Shown here in pieces: positions 32,815-40,802 of a DNA stretch of 64,000 bases. The notes beneath the pieces were generated by a model. The model saw nothing but the letters and a program-made list of their open reading frames with translations. It did no database searches and was not told the DNA's origin. This DNA is from Streptomyces alboflavus (lineage in GTDB: Bacteria; Actinomycetota; Actinomycetes; Streptomycetales; Streptomycetaceae): contig NZ_JNXT01000017.1 of assembly GCF_000716675.1 (NCBI RefSeq), positions 1 to 64,000 on the forward strand, written 5' to 3'. Every line of letters begins with the position of its first letter. Within the stretch, counting starts at the first letter, position 1. The translations under genes and the position numbers were made by a program.

Positions 32815-34011
32815 CTAGGTCCGCCTGCGGCGCAGCCACTTGAAGAGTCCTCTCGGCTCCTCGCACCGCCTGTCCCCGTCCGGCTCCGGCATCCGGCCGT
32901 CCGGCGGCCGTGTCTCGTGCGCCCGCTGCCCGGGAGCAGCCGCGGTGTCGTGCGCGGTCGGCCACGGCACCGGGTCGAGCGCCGGGTGGGGACGAGGTGA
33001 GGCGGAGATGGGTGGGCGGCCCGGCCGGGGCGCGGGGCGCAGCCGCCTCGCCTCTTCGATGGTCAGGATCACGTTGGCCCGCAGCCAGCTGATCTCGTTC
33101 GGGTCGTCGGCGGTCACGATGCGCTCGACGATGCGTGTCGTGGGTGAGTCGGGTGCCGCTTGCGTCAGTGGCTCGGGCTTGAGCCGGTTGAGGTAGGCGC
33201 GTTCGTAGGGGTCCCTCACCACCTCCGCGAGCTGCACCGGGTCCAGCAGCGAGGCACCGGCTGCGGCACGCTCCCACGGGTCCTCCGACTGGCGCAGCAG
33301 AAACCCCGCGTGCCTGCTCCGCCAGGTGCGCGCCCGCAGGTCGGCGCCTCCTTCCAACCGGGTGCGCAGCCCTTCCGGTGTCCGCCCGGTGAGCAGGTCC
33401 TTGTTGGCCTTGGAGGCGGCGAACTGGCGTAGCTCTTCCTCGAGGTAGAGCCACACGACCGCTCGGTAGCGGTTGATGTAGAACTTCACCGGCGTCAGCA
33501 CACCCGCGCGGGCGAGGCGTGTGAACCTCGCCGGTGTGATCTCCATGAGGGCGGCGCCGTCCGCCGTTCCCACGGTTTTGACGCGATCCCGCAGGGACTC
33601 CGGGAATCCCGGCGCCGCGCGGACGCGGTCGATCTCCTCCCGCCGCACGCGGCGGCGTCCTCCGGCCGGATCCGCGACGGTGCGGATCCGGCCCAGCATC
33701 ACCGCCAGGTCGAACTCGCCGCGTTTCAGCCCCAGTTCTCGTGCGGCGCTGCTGCGTGCGAGCGTCGGCGGCGCCCCGGCCCGTGAGGTCGGCGGGTGAC
33801 TCGAAGGTGAGCCGCCTTGCCTGAATGCTGCCCCCGGCCCGAAAGCGAATCCGGCCTGGGGCGCGGCCCTGGATCCCGACATGGACCTCGAACCCGGCAC
33901 AGGCCTGGGTCCCGACGCGGACCTGGGTCCGAACGCGGACCCAGGGCGGGACGTGGCCCCCGGTCCAACTGCGGCTACAAGCTGGTCAATGGATTGCGTG
34001 TCGCCCGTCAT
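32815..34011 (-). CDS. Unknown actinobacterial protein with two MerR-like HTH segments
   Basis: A 398-aa protein. The first 95 residues are Ser/Pro/Gly/Arg low-complexity. Residues about 95-140 (SSAARELGLKRGEFDLAVML and the following RRRVRREEIDRV) resemble an excisionase/MerR-like HTH, and a second similar unit lies at about 155-200 (ITPARFTRLARAGVLTPVKF). The next 120 residues are Arg/Leu-rich helical and the end is basic with a KWLRRRR tail. It could bind DNA, but no family function is known to me. ATG 34011 has GGGGGAG 7 nt before. A DnaA-box-like motif lies 74 nt upstream. Confidence 0.6.
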   Translation of the reverse strand: MTGDTQSIDQLVAAVGPGATSRPGSAFGPRSASGPRPVPGSRSMSGSRAAPQAGFAFGPGAAFRQGGSPSSHPPTSRAGAPPTLARSSAARELGLKRGEFDLAVMLGRIRTVADPAGGRRRVRREEIDRVRAAPGFPESLRDRVKTVGTADGAALMEITPARFTRLARAGVLTPVKFYINRYRAVVWLYLEEELRQFAASKANKDLLTGRTPEGLRTRLEGGADLRARTWRSRHAGFLLRQSEDPWERAAAGASLLDPVQLAEVVRDPYERAYLNRLKPEPLTQAAPDSPTTRIVERIVTADDPNEISWLRANVILTIEEARRLRPAPRPGRPPISASPRPHPALDPVPWPTAHDTAAAPGQRAHETRPPDGRMPEPDGDRRCEEPRGLFKWLRRRRT

Positions 34012-34084
34012 GGCGGTTCTCCCCCGTGCGTGGTCATTGCTCGTGGAAAAACCGTAGCCCGGCGGCCCCATTTCCCGCTCGGCC

Positions 34085-34093
34085 TGTGGATAA
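34085..34093 (-). promoter_or_regulatory. Perfect DnaA-box sequence (TTATCCACA)
   Basis: TGTGGATAA on the plus strand, read as TTATCCACA on the minus strand, lies in the 109-bp space between the HTH protein and the orphan roadblock gene. It matches the E. coli consensus. A single box is not evidence of an origin. Confidence 0.4.
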
Positions 34094-34120
34094 CTCTGCC
34101 TGCGTGACCGTTTCCGCAGG

Positions 34121-34534
34121 TCAGAGGTCTACGACGGGAGTCCTGTCCGGATGCCGGGCGCCCACGCCGAGGTGTTCGCCGACGCGGTTCACCAGCAGTG
34201 TCATCTCGTACGCCACTTGGCCGATGTCGGCCTGCGCGGAGCTGAGCACGCACAGACAACTGCCGTCGCCCGCCGCCGTCACGAACAGGACGGCGTCGTC
34301 GAACTCGATCATTGTCTGACGTACGTTGCCCGCGTGGAAATGGCGGCCGGATCCCTTCGCCAAGCTGTGCAGACCGGACGACACCGCCGCCAGATGCTCG
34401 GCGTCCTCCCGCTCGAGATCCGAGCTCGCCCCGGTCACCAGGCCGTCGTTGGACAGCACCAGTGCGTGTCGTACGTGCTCCACGCGTTTGGTCAAGTCGT
34501 CGAGCAGCCAGCCGAGCCCCGTGTTCTGCGCCAT
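34121..34534 (-). CDS. Orphan roadblock/LC7 domain protein, CvnB paralogue
   Basis: A 137-aa protein of the Roadblock/LC7 fold, the kind that serves as a regulator of small GTPases in conservons. It resembles the CvnB protein encoded at 36147-36581 closely, sharing LSNDGL, DLxREDAEHLAAV, HSLAKGxGRHF, VRQTM and AAGDGSC blocks, but stands alone and ends without the Arg-rich start of the operonic copy. ATG 34534 has GGGGAGAAGG upstream. The most likely role is a second partner for the CvnA kinase or the CvnD GTPase; the PPOX gene is divergent. Independent transcription suggests different conditions of expression. Confidence 0.85.
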   Translation of the reverse strand: MAQNTGLGWLLDDLTKRVEHVRHALVLSNDGLVTGASSDLEREDAEHLAAVSSGLHSLAKGSGRHFHAGNVRQTMIEFDDAVLFVTAAGDGSCLCVLSSAQADIGQVAYEMTLLVNRVGEHLGVGARHPDRTPVVDL

Positions 34535-34627
34535 GATCCCTTCTCCCCCTGCGTCGCTCCCCCTGGCTGGAGGATCTGACCTGTCAGCCTTCCCCACCTC
34601 CGGCGTCCCGGCAAGCATGATGGGGAC

Positions 34628-35056
34628 ATGGCACAGAAGATGACCGATGAACAATGGCGGGCCTTCGTCTCGCACGGCACCCGCACCGCCAAGCTGTCCA
34701 CCGTTCGTGCGAACGGCAGCCCGCACATCGCGCCGATCTGGTTCCTCCTCGACGGGGACGACCTGGTGTTCAACACCGGCAAGGACACCGTCAAGGGGCG
34801 CAATCTGGCGCGCGACGGGCGCGTGGCGCTGTGCGTGGACGACGACCGTCCACCGTTCGGCTTCGTCGTCCTGCAGGGCCACGCCGAGCTGATCGAGGAC
34901 ATCGAGCAGGTACGGCACTGGGCGACCCGTCTCGGCGGCCGGTACATGGGCGAGGACCGGGCCGAGGAGTTCGGCAGGCGCAACGGAGTTCCCGGCGAAC
35001 TGCTGGTCCGGGTCAGGATCGACAAGGTGCTGGCGCAGGACGCGGTCGCCGACTGA
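34628..35056 (+). CDS. PPOX-class F420-/flavin-dependent oxidoreductase
   Basis: A 142-aa single-domain split-barrel protein of the pyridoxamine-phosphate-oxidase-like superfamily. The start MTDEQWRAFVSHGTRTAKLS, the strand GSPHIAPIWFLLDG and the loop NTGKDTVKGRNLARDGRVALCVDDD match actinobacterial F420- or FMN-binding reductases. The length is typical. The ATG at 34628 follows a GGGGAC stretch; other starts are unlikely. It is divergent from the orphan roadblock gene and convergent with cvnD. Substrate and exact cofactor cannot be told from sequence. Confidence 0.85.
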   Translation: MAQKMTDEQWRAFVSHGTRTAKLSTVRANGSPHIAPIWFLLDGDDLVFNTGKDTVKGRNLARDGRVALCVDDDRPPFGFVVLQGHAELIEDIEQVRHWATRLGGRYMGEDRAEEFGRRNGVPGELLVRVRIDKVLAQDAVAD

Positions 35057-35074
35057 CCGGGCTCCGCCGACATC

Positions 35075-35725
35075 TCACCCGATGGAGTCGAGCAGCCGGG
35101 CGGTATGCCTCCGCCCGGCGTACTCGACCAGTCGAATCAACACCTCCTTTCCTGAATCGCGGTCACGTGCGTCGCACAGCACCACTGGAGTCCCACGGTC
35201 GAGGTCCAGGGCTCGTGAGACGTCGTGTGCGCCGTACGTCCGGGCGTCCGAGAAGCAGTTGACCGCCACGACGAACGGAATCTGGCGGTGCTCGAAGTAG
35301 TCCACGGCGGGGAAGCAGTCCTCGAGGCGGCGGGTGTCCGCGAGGACGACGGCCCCGAGGGCTCCCTGTGACAGCTCGTCCCACAGGAACCAGAAACGGT
35401 CCTGCCCCGGTGTCCCGAAGAGGTACAGCGAAAGGCCGGCTCTGATGGTGATGCGGCCGAAGTCCATCGCGACGGTCGTCGTGACCTTGCGGTCCACCCC
35501 CTCGGTGTCGTCGACCGACTGGCCCGCCTCGCTGAGGAGTTCCTCGGTGCGCAGGGGCCGGATCTCGCTGACGGCGCCGACCAAGGTGGTCTTGCCGACG
35601 CCGAAGCCTCCGGCGACCAGGATCTTCAACGCCATGGCGGTGCTCTCGGCGGTTCCTTCGGGACCGGCGGTCTCACCGGTCACCGTGGTGTCGCCGCTCA
35701 TGGCGTCAGAGCGCTCGGAGCCCAT
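35075..35725 (-). CDS. cvnD: Conservon GTP-binding protein (CvnD)
   Basis: A 216-aa small Ras/Arf-like GTPase of the conservon type. P-loop GGFGVGKTTLVGAV near residue 39, the DFGRITI segment, G3 LFGTPGQDRFWFLWDEL and the VVAVNCFSDA G4 region are visible. Start at ATG 35725, inside the end of cvnC with GAGAGGTGAT upstream, gives an overlap of 20 nt; ATG 35701 is an alternative without overlap. Conservons are thought to act like membrane-linked eukaryotic GPCR-type signalling, with CvnA as sensor and CvnB/CvnC regulating the GTPase. In several Streptomyces loci they affect development. Confidence 0.93.
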   Translation of the reverse strand: MGSERSDAMSGDTTVTGETAGPEGTAESTAMALKILVAGGFGVGKTTLVGAVSEIRPLRTEELLSEAGQSVDDTEGVDRKVTTTVAMDFGRITIRAGLSLYLFGTPGQDRFWFLWDELSQGALGAVVLADTRRLEDCFPAVDYFEHRQIPFVVAVNCFSDARTYGAHDVSRALDLDRGTPVVLCDARDRDSGKEVLIRLVEYAGRRHTARLLDSIG

Positions 35726-36128
35726 CGATCACCTCTCGCAGGATCTTCTCGTCAGGTAGCTGGGCGGGCGGCACGGGCCGGTGCACGACGGCGTGGCCGC
35801 CCTCCACGAGGTCGCCGAGCAGGACCCTGACCACGCCCACGGGCAGGTCGGCACCGGCGGCGAGCTCCGCGACGGACTGGGTCTCGGCGCGGCACAGTCC
35901 GATGAGCGCACGGTGCTCCGGGCCCAGTGCCGCGTCGCCGCCCGGCCCGGTCGCGGTGGTTCCGGATTCGGTGAGGGTGACGAGGGCGATCAGGTCGAAG
36001 CGCACACCGCTGGGACCCGGCCGGGTGCGTCCCCCGGTCATGGCATACGGACGGACCAGGGGCCCGGCCTCGACATCGAACCACTGGCTCCCGTGCCGGT
36101 GCTCGGCACCGCTCCTGTCGTCGGTCAT
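35706..36128 (-). CDS. cvnC: Conservon protein CvnC (DUF742)
   Basis: A 140-aa DUF742 protein. The segment VRPYAMTGGRTRPGPSGVRF and a winged-helix-like region (ETQSVAELAAGADLPVGVVR then VLLGDLVEGGHAVVHRP) are the hallmarks. The HTH-like part suggests nucleic-acid or protein docking. It lies 18 nt after cvnB and overlaps cvnD by 20 nt. Function in the complex is not established, but association with the GTPase is expected from other conservons. Confidence 0.93.
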   Translation of the reverse strand: MTDDRSGAEHRHGSQWFDVEAGPLVRPYAMTGGRTRPGPSGVRFDLIALVTLTESGTTATGPGGDAALGPEHRALIGLCRAETQSVAELAAGADLPVGVVRVLLGDLVEGGHAVVHRPVPPAQLPDEKILREVIDGLRAL

Positions 36129-36146
36129 GGCTGCCGCCCGCCTCGG

Positions 36147-36581
36147 TCACCCGGAGCCCGGCTCGCGGCCGGAAAGGCGCGCCGGGGTGTCCAGGTGCTC
36201 CCCGACGCGCTTGACCATGCGGGCCATCTCGTACGCGACCAGGCCGATGTCCGCCGTGACCGTGCTGAGCACGGCGAGGCACGACCCGTCCCCAGCGGCG
36301 GCCACGAACAGGAACGCGTCATCCATCTCGACCATCGTCTGGCGCACGCCCCCGGCTCCGAAGTGCCGGCCCGCGCCCTTGGCGAGACTGTGGAACCCGG
36401 AAGCGACGGCGGCCAGATGCTCGGCGTCCTCACGCGTGAGCGCCGTGGAGGCGCCGACCGCGAGCCCGTCGTTGGACAGGACCACTGCGTGTCGCACGTC
36501 GCCGACGCGCAGCACCAGGTCGTCGAGGAGCCAGTCCAATTCACCGGACCGTCCGGCGGTGAGGCTCGAATCCCGGATCAT
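36147..36581 (-). CDS. cvnB: Conservon roadblock protein (CvnB)
   Basis: A 144-aa Roadblock/LC7 protein. The blocks LDWLLDDLVLRVGDVRHAVV, LSNDGLAVGAS, REDAEHLAAVASGFHSLAKG and FLFVAAAGDGSCLAVLS are typical. It should modulate the CvnD GTPase, in analogy to MglB-like GAPs and roadblock subunits. Its ATG overlaps the stop of cvnA as ATGA, and cvnC follows after 18 nt. A close paralogue sits 1.6 kb away (34121-34534). Confidence 0.94.
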   Translation of the reverse strand: MIRDSSLTAGRSGELDWLLDDLVLRVGDVRHAVVLSNDGLAVGASTALTREDAEHLAAVASGFHSLAKGAGRHFGAGGVRQTMVEMDDAFLFVAAAGDGSCLAVLSTVTADIGLVAYEMARMVKRVGEHLDTPARLSGREPGSG

Positions 36582-39157
36582 GTGGGCTCTCCTTCGCTGC
36601 GGTCAGTGCTTCCGTGGGCCACGTCCAGGTCCGGCACGGCTCCGATGACGCCGGGCAGCCGTCCCCCGCCGCGGGCCCAGCCGTCCCGGTAGGCGGCGAT
36701 GCGGTCCCGTACGCGCTCGGGACTGCGCGGGTTGTCGGGCCAGGCGTCGGCGGCCCGGGGCGCGACGGTGGGAGGTCCGTGGCGCAGTTGCGGGGCGAGG
36801 CTCGCCTGGCGCACCCGGCGCGGGAGTTCGTCCGAGGCGTCCGCGGCAGCGGTGTTCGGCGTCCCCGACGACGCGCCTTCCGGTTGCTTGCGCAGGTGGA
36901 GTGCGGTGACGCCAGGGGGCGGCGGCGTGGGCCGACCGGGTTCCGACGGCGGGCCGAGTGCGGGACGTCCGGCCGCGGCGGCCAGATGGGCGCTGCGGGA
37001 CGCCGCGCCGCCCACGCGCGCGTACTCGGCAGCCTCGGCCTCACGCGGCTCTTCACGCTCGCGACGGTCCGTCGTACGCCCTGCGGGGGGCTCAGCGGTG
37101 CCGCCGTGCAGGAGTGCGGTGGGCAGCAGGACCACGGCTGTGGTGCCGCCGTACGGCGAGGTCCGCAGGTGCACCTTGATGCCGTGCCGCACGGCGAGCC
37201 TGCTCACTACGAAGAGGCCCAGTTGGTCGCTGTCGAACAGGTCCAACGCCTCGGACTGCGTGACGCGGCGGTTGGCTTCGGCCAGGACCTCCGTGCCCAT
37301 GCCCAGTCCCCGGTCCTCGATCTCCAGGGCGTATCCATTGCCCACGGGTTCGCCGCTGACCCTCACCTTGGTGTGGGGCGGTGAGAACTGGGCCGCGTTC
37401 TCGACGAGTTCGGCGAGGAGGTGGGTGAGGTCGGCGACGGCAGCGCCCACGACGTCGGCGGCGGGCAGCTGGCGTACCTCCACGCGCGCGTAGTCCTCGA
37501 CTTCGGAGAGCGCGGCGCGGACGACGTTCGTGAGCGGGACCGGCATGCGCCAGGCCCGGCCGGGCGCGGCTCCGGAGAGGATGATCAGGCTCTCCGCGTG
37601 CCGTCGCATGCGCGTCGTCAGGTGGTCGAGGCGGAACAGGTCACTGAGTTCGTTCGGGTCCTCCGCCCGGCGTTCCATGGTGTCGAGCAGGCTGAGCTGC
37701 CGGTGGACGAGGACCTGGCTGCGGCGGGCGAGGTTGACGAAGACTCCGGAGATGCCACTCGCGAGTTCGGCCCGCTCGACGGCGGCGCGCAGGGCGGCAC
37801 GGTGCACCGTGCCGAGCGCTTCGACGACTTGGCCCGTCTCGTCCTCGGCCGGGGGTCCCTGCGGCGCCTCCACGTGGATGTCAATGTCGTCGCCCGCCCT
37901 GAGCTTGCGTATGGCGTGCGGCAGTTGGCGGCGAGCGATCTCCAGGGCGCGGTTGCGGAGCCCGACGAGTTCGACGACGAGGCCGCGCCCGATGCGTACG
38001 GAGATGACCAGGGAGGCCACGACGGCGACGAGTCCGAGGAACACCGCGGCCCCGGCCGCGGTGAACACGCCCCGGGTCAGGGGGTCGGCGCGGTCGGCGG
38101 CGTCCCGTGCCGCACGGTCGGCGATGGCGCGCTGCTCGTCCAGCACGGTCGCGTGGGCGGAGTCCCAGGTGCCGCCCGGGGCCGCCGCGAGGGCCTGCTC
38201 GCCGGGCTCGGCGAGGAGCACCTTGTCCTCGACGGCTGTCACGTCGGCGTACGCGGCTCCTGCCAAGAGACGCTGCCACGCGGCGCGTTCGGAGCCGCGC
38301 AGATCACTCGCTGCCGTCTCGACGAGTGTCTGCCGGGTGTCGGCGGCGCCGGTGAACCTGCGCAGTCGCTCGCCGTCGAAGGTGCCCGCGAGCCGGGCGC
38401 TCGCCAGCAGAACGTCCTCACGGGCCAGCATCTCGCCCGCCCGTGAGAATTCGAGCAGTACGCGCGCGTGGGAGCCCGATTCACCACTATGGACGGCGGA
38501 GAGCGCGCCGTTGACTTTGAAGGCAGCGGTGATGGCCTTGGTGTACTGCCCGTAAGCGTCGTCCCATCCGGTGCGACGGTCGAGTACGGACGTGCGCACT
38601 GTACGCAGCTCCTCGGCCCCCGTGACGAACGCCGCGAGCCGGTCCGGCACCGGCGCGGGAAGGCCCGCTCCGTCGGCCACGGTGTTGCCCTTGCCCAGGC
38701 GCAACGCCGCCACGGCCCGGTCGGTGCGCGCGGCTTGCCGCTTGAGGGCGGCGGCGCGGTCGGCGGCGGGCTTGGTCGCGTACCTCACGGCGTCGGCGCG
38801 TTCGGCTTGGAGCGCGGCGACGGCCGCGATGACGGGCGCTCGTACGCCGGAGTCCACCTGCTGTGTCCGCCGCAGGCCCGCGACGTCCTGGGCGGTGCTG
38901 ACCGTCGCGAAGGCCCACAGGGCGAGGAGGGAGACGACCGGCACCATGAGGAGGCAGACGACCTTGGCCCGGACGGTGCGCGGGCGCAGTCGCCACCGTG
39001 CCGCAGGCGGCGAGGTGATCGGCGCCCCGTCCGGACGGGGTTCCGCCGGGGCACGGTTCTCGTCGGCGGGCGGGCCCGCGTGGGCACGGCGGCCTCGGGC
39101 CTGTGCCGCGCTCGGGGGCGGCGAGCCGGTTTCGGGGGTGGTCCGGGGTGTCTCCAT
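36578..39157 (-). CDS. cvnA: Conservon sensor histidine kinase-like protein (CvnA)
   Basis: An 859-aa membrane sensor. A Pro/Arg-rich cytoplasmic head (1-60) is followed by TM1 (KVVCLLMVPVVSLLALWAFA near 64-85), a large helical extracytoplasmic NIT-type nitrate/nitrite-sensing domain, TM2 (AAVFLGLVAVVASLVISVRI near 360) and a cytoplasmic kinase region. The H-like box LDHLTTRMRRHAESLI, the N-box LAELVENAAQFSPP, the G1 box EIEDRGLGM and G2 GLFVVSRLAVRHGI are intact. The last 150 residues are Pro-rich. ATG 39157 follows AGGAGG with a tight 2-nt spacer. Signal passes to CvnB/C/D; its activity as a true phosphotransfer kinase is uncertain in this family. Confidence 0.94.
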   Translation of the reverse strand: METPRTTPETGSPPPSAAQARGRRAHAGPPADENRAPAEPRPDGAPITSPPAARWRLRPRTVRAKVVCLLMVPVVSLLALWAFATVSTAQDVAGLRRTQQVDSGVRAPVIAAVAALQAERADAVRYATKPAADRAAALKRQAARTDRAVAALRLGKGNTVADGAGLPAPVPDRLAAFVTGAEELRTVRTSVLDRRTGWDDAYGQYTKAITAAFKVNGALSAVHSGESGSHARVLLEFSRAGEMLAREDVLLASARLAGTFDGERLRRFTGAADTRQTLVETAASDLRGSERAAWQRLLAGAAYADVTAVEDKVLLAEPGEQALAAAPGGTWDSAHATVLDEQRAIADRAARDAADRADPLTRGVFTAAGAAVFLGLVAVVASLVISVRIGRGLVVELVGLRNRALEIARRQLPHAIRKLRAGDDIDIHVEAPQGPPAEDETGQVVEALGTVHRAALRAAVERAELASGISGVFVNLARRSQVLVHRQLSLLDTMERRAEDPNELSDLFRLDHLTTRMRRHAESLIILSGAAPGRAWRMPVPLTNVVRAALSEVEDYARVEVRQLPAADVVGAAVADLTHLLAELVENAAQFSPPHTKVRVSGEPVGNGYALEIEDRGLGMGTEVLAEANRRVTQSEALDLFDSDQLGLFVVSRLAVRHGIKVHLRTSPYGGTTAVVLLPTALLHGGTAEPPAGRTTDRREREEPREAEAAEYARVGGAASRSAHLAAAAGRPALGPPSEPGRPTPPPPGVTALHLRKQPEGASSGTPNTAAADASDELPRRVRQASLAPQLRHGPPTVAPRAADAWPDNPRSPERVRDRIAAYRDGWARGGGRLPGVIGAVPDLDVAHGSTDRSEGEPT

Positions 39158-39216
39158 GGCCTCCTCGCTCGGCAGGGTGCGACGTGTGCCTCCCGGCCGT
39201 GGCCGGTCCGCGTGCG

Positions 39217-39990
39217 CTACGGAGTGGCGCTCTCGACGGGTCGCTGGGCCGACACGGTGGCCGCCCGCTCCCCGGCGCTCGGGGACAGTGCGACGAACGC
39301 CGAGGTCAGGAACAGGTAGGAGCCGAGGCCGACGGCGAGCGGAAAGATGAACTGCATCGTCGTCGCCCCGGGCAGCTCCGCGCCCGAGGGCGTGACCCGG
39401 ACACTGACGGCCAGCATTCCGGTGTAGTGCATGCTGCTCACCGCCCCGCCCATGACGAGCGACGCTCCGGCCACCGCGAGGGGTGACGTGATGTTGACGG
39501 CGGCCCACAGCGCGGCCGTCGCCGCGACCACGGCGATCACGACGGACAGCGTGACCAGCATCGGGTCGTACCGCACGTCACCGTGCAGCCGCAGCGCGGC
39601 CATGCCCAGGTAGTGCATGCTCGCGACCCCGAGGCCGGTGGTGAGCCCTCCCAGCGCGAGGGCACGTCCGCGCTCACGGCCGTAGCCGACGGCGAAGACT
39701 CCCGCGCCGACGACGACCATCGCGACGAACAGGCTCAGCAGCGTGAGCGGCACGTCGTAGCGGATCTCTGTGCCGCTGACGCCGAATCCGAGCATCGCGA
39801 CGAAGTGCATCGTCCAGATGCCGGTGCCGATCGCGGAGGCGGCGGTGATGAGCCAGTTGCGGCGCGAACGCCCCGTGGTGCCCAGGGCTCGCACGGTGCA
39901 CTGCAGTCCGAGCGCAGCGCCGACGCAGGCCATCGCGTACGACAGCACGGGGGTAAGCCAGCCGAACGTGGCGTGGTCCAGGTGTCCCAT
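39217..39990 (-). CDS. MHYT-domain integral membrane sensor
   Basis: A 257-aa, about seven-TM protein with three copies of the MHYT motif: MHFVAML, MHYLGMA and MHYTGML. These motifs are proposed to bind copper and sense O2, CO or NO. There is no GGDEF/EAL or kinase output domain attached, so output must be through another protein; the cvnABCD operon, 59 nt downstream and co-oriented, is the obvious candidate. A TAGCGT -10-like hexamer lies 9 nt upstream of the ATG, and an inverted repeat (40037-40063) lies further out. Confidence 0.88.
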   Translation of the reverse strand: MGHLDHATFGWLTPVLSYAMACVGAALGLQCTVRALGTTGRSRRNWLITAASAIGTGIWTMHFVAMLGFGVSGTEIRYDVPLTLLSLFVAMVVVGAGVFAVGYGRERGRALALGGLTTGLGVASMHYLGMAALRLHGDVRYDPMLVTLSVVIAVVAATAALWAAVNITSPLAVAGASLVMGGAVSSMHYTGMLAVSVRVTPSGAELPGATTMQFIFPLAVGLGSYLFLTSAFVALSPSAGERAATVSAQRPVESATP

Positions 39991-40036
39991 GGCCCATGGA
40001 CGCTAGACCCGTCAGGGGCGCACGACGGGGGCGCAG

Positions 40037-40063
40037 TTCGAAAGCTGCCCCCGAAGTTTCGAA
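40037..40063. promoter_or_regulatory. TTCGAAA-N13-TTTCGAA inverted repeat in a divergent promoter region
   Basis: Perfect 7-bp arms (40037-40043 and 40057-40063) flank a G/C-rich spacer. The site lies between the MHYT gene (minus) and a methyltransferase gene (plus) and could bind a dimeric regulator or form a hairpin. Confidence 0.45.
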
Positions 40064-40134
40064 TGCTGCCGTCAAGCGACACCTGCTGTCCCTGAACGAT
40101 CGCGCCACCCACGAACACCTGCGCGTGCGGGATC

Positions 40135-40743
40135 ATGAGCCACATGACCGACGACCACACGCACGTCCAGGAGTTCTTCACCGCACGCGCCGCCGACTGG
40201 GACAGCCGCTTCCCGGACGACGGCCCTGCGTACCGCGCGGCGGTGGCCGAGCTCGGGCTCCGGCCGGGCGACCGCGTCCTGGACGCGGGCTGCGGCACCG
40301 GGCGCGCCCTGCCCGCCCTCAGGGACGCCGTGGGGCCCGCGGGCGCCGTCCTCGGGGCGGATCTCACGCCGGCGATGCTCGAAGCCGCCGTGCGGGCGGG
40401 CAGGGACGCCCACGGGCTGCTGCTGCTCGCCGACGTGGCGCGGCTGCCGGTGTGCACGCATTCCCTGGACGCCGTGTTCGGCGCGGGCCTGATCTCTCAT
40501 CTGCCCGAGCCGGCCGTGAACCTCCGGGAGCTGGCTCGTGTGGTACGCCCCGGCGGGCTGCTCGCCCTGTTCCACCCCATCGGCCGGGCCGTGCTCGCCG
40601 CCCGACAGGGACGGCAGATCACTCCGGACGACCTCCGCGCGGAGCCCAACCTCCGGCCGCTCCTGTCCGGTTCGGGCTGGCGCATGAACTCGTACGTCGA
40701 CGAGGACACCCGGTTCCTCGCCCTGGCCGTGCGGGAGAGCTGA
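40135..40743 (+). CDS. Class I SAM-dependent methyltransferase
   Basis: A 202-aa enzyme of the Methyltransf_11/UbiE-like group. Motif I VLDAGCGTGRALPAL near residue 45 binds SAM; LGADLTPAML is motif post-I and VFGAGLISHLPEP is the acidic/hydrophobic loop preceding catalysis. The substrate cannot be deduced. Two starts are possible (ATG 40135 and 40144); the first is used. It is divergent from the MHYT gene, with the TTCGAAA inverted repeat between them, and convergent with the hydrolase gene. Confidence 0.88.
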   Translation: MSHMTDDHTHVQEFFTARAADWDSRFPDDGPAYRAAVAELGLRPGDRVLDAGCGTGRALPALRDAVGPAGAVLGADLTPAMLEAAVRAGRDAHGLLLLADVARLPVCTHSLDAVFGAGLISHLPEPAVNLRELARVVRPGGLLALFHPIGRAVLAARQGRQITPDDLRAEPNLRPLLSGSGWRMNSYVDEDTRFLALAVRES

Positions 40744-40802
40744 CGACGCCGGTGACGTCCGGCACAGCGTCAGGCGTCACCCGAACCCGCAGCGTCAGCG
40801 AG

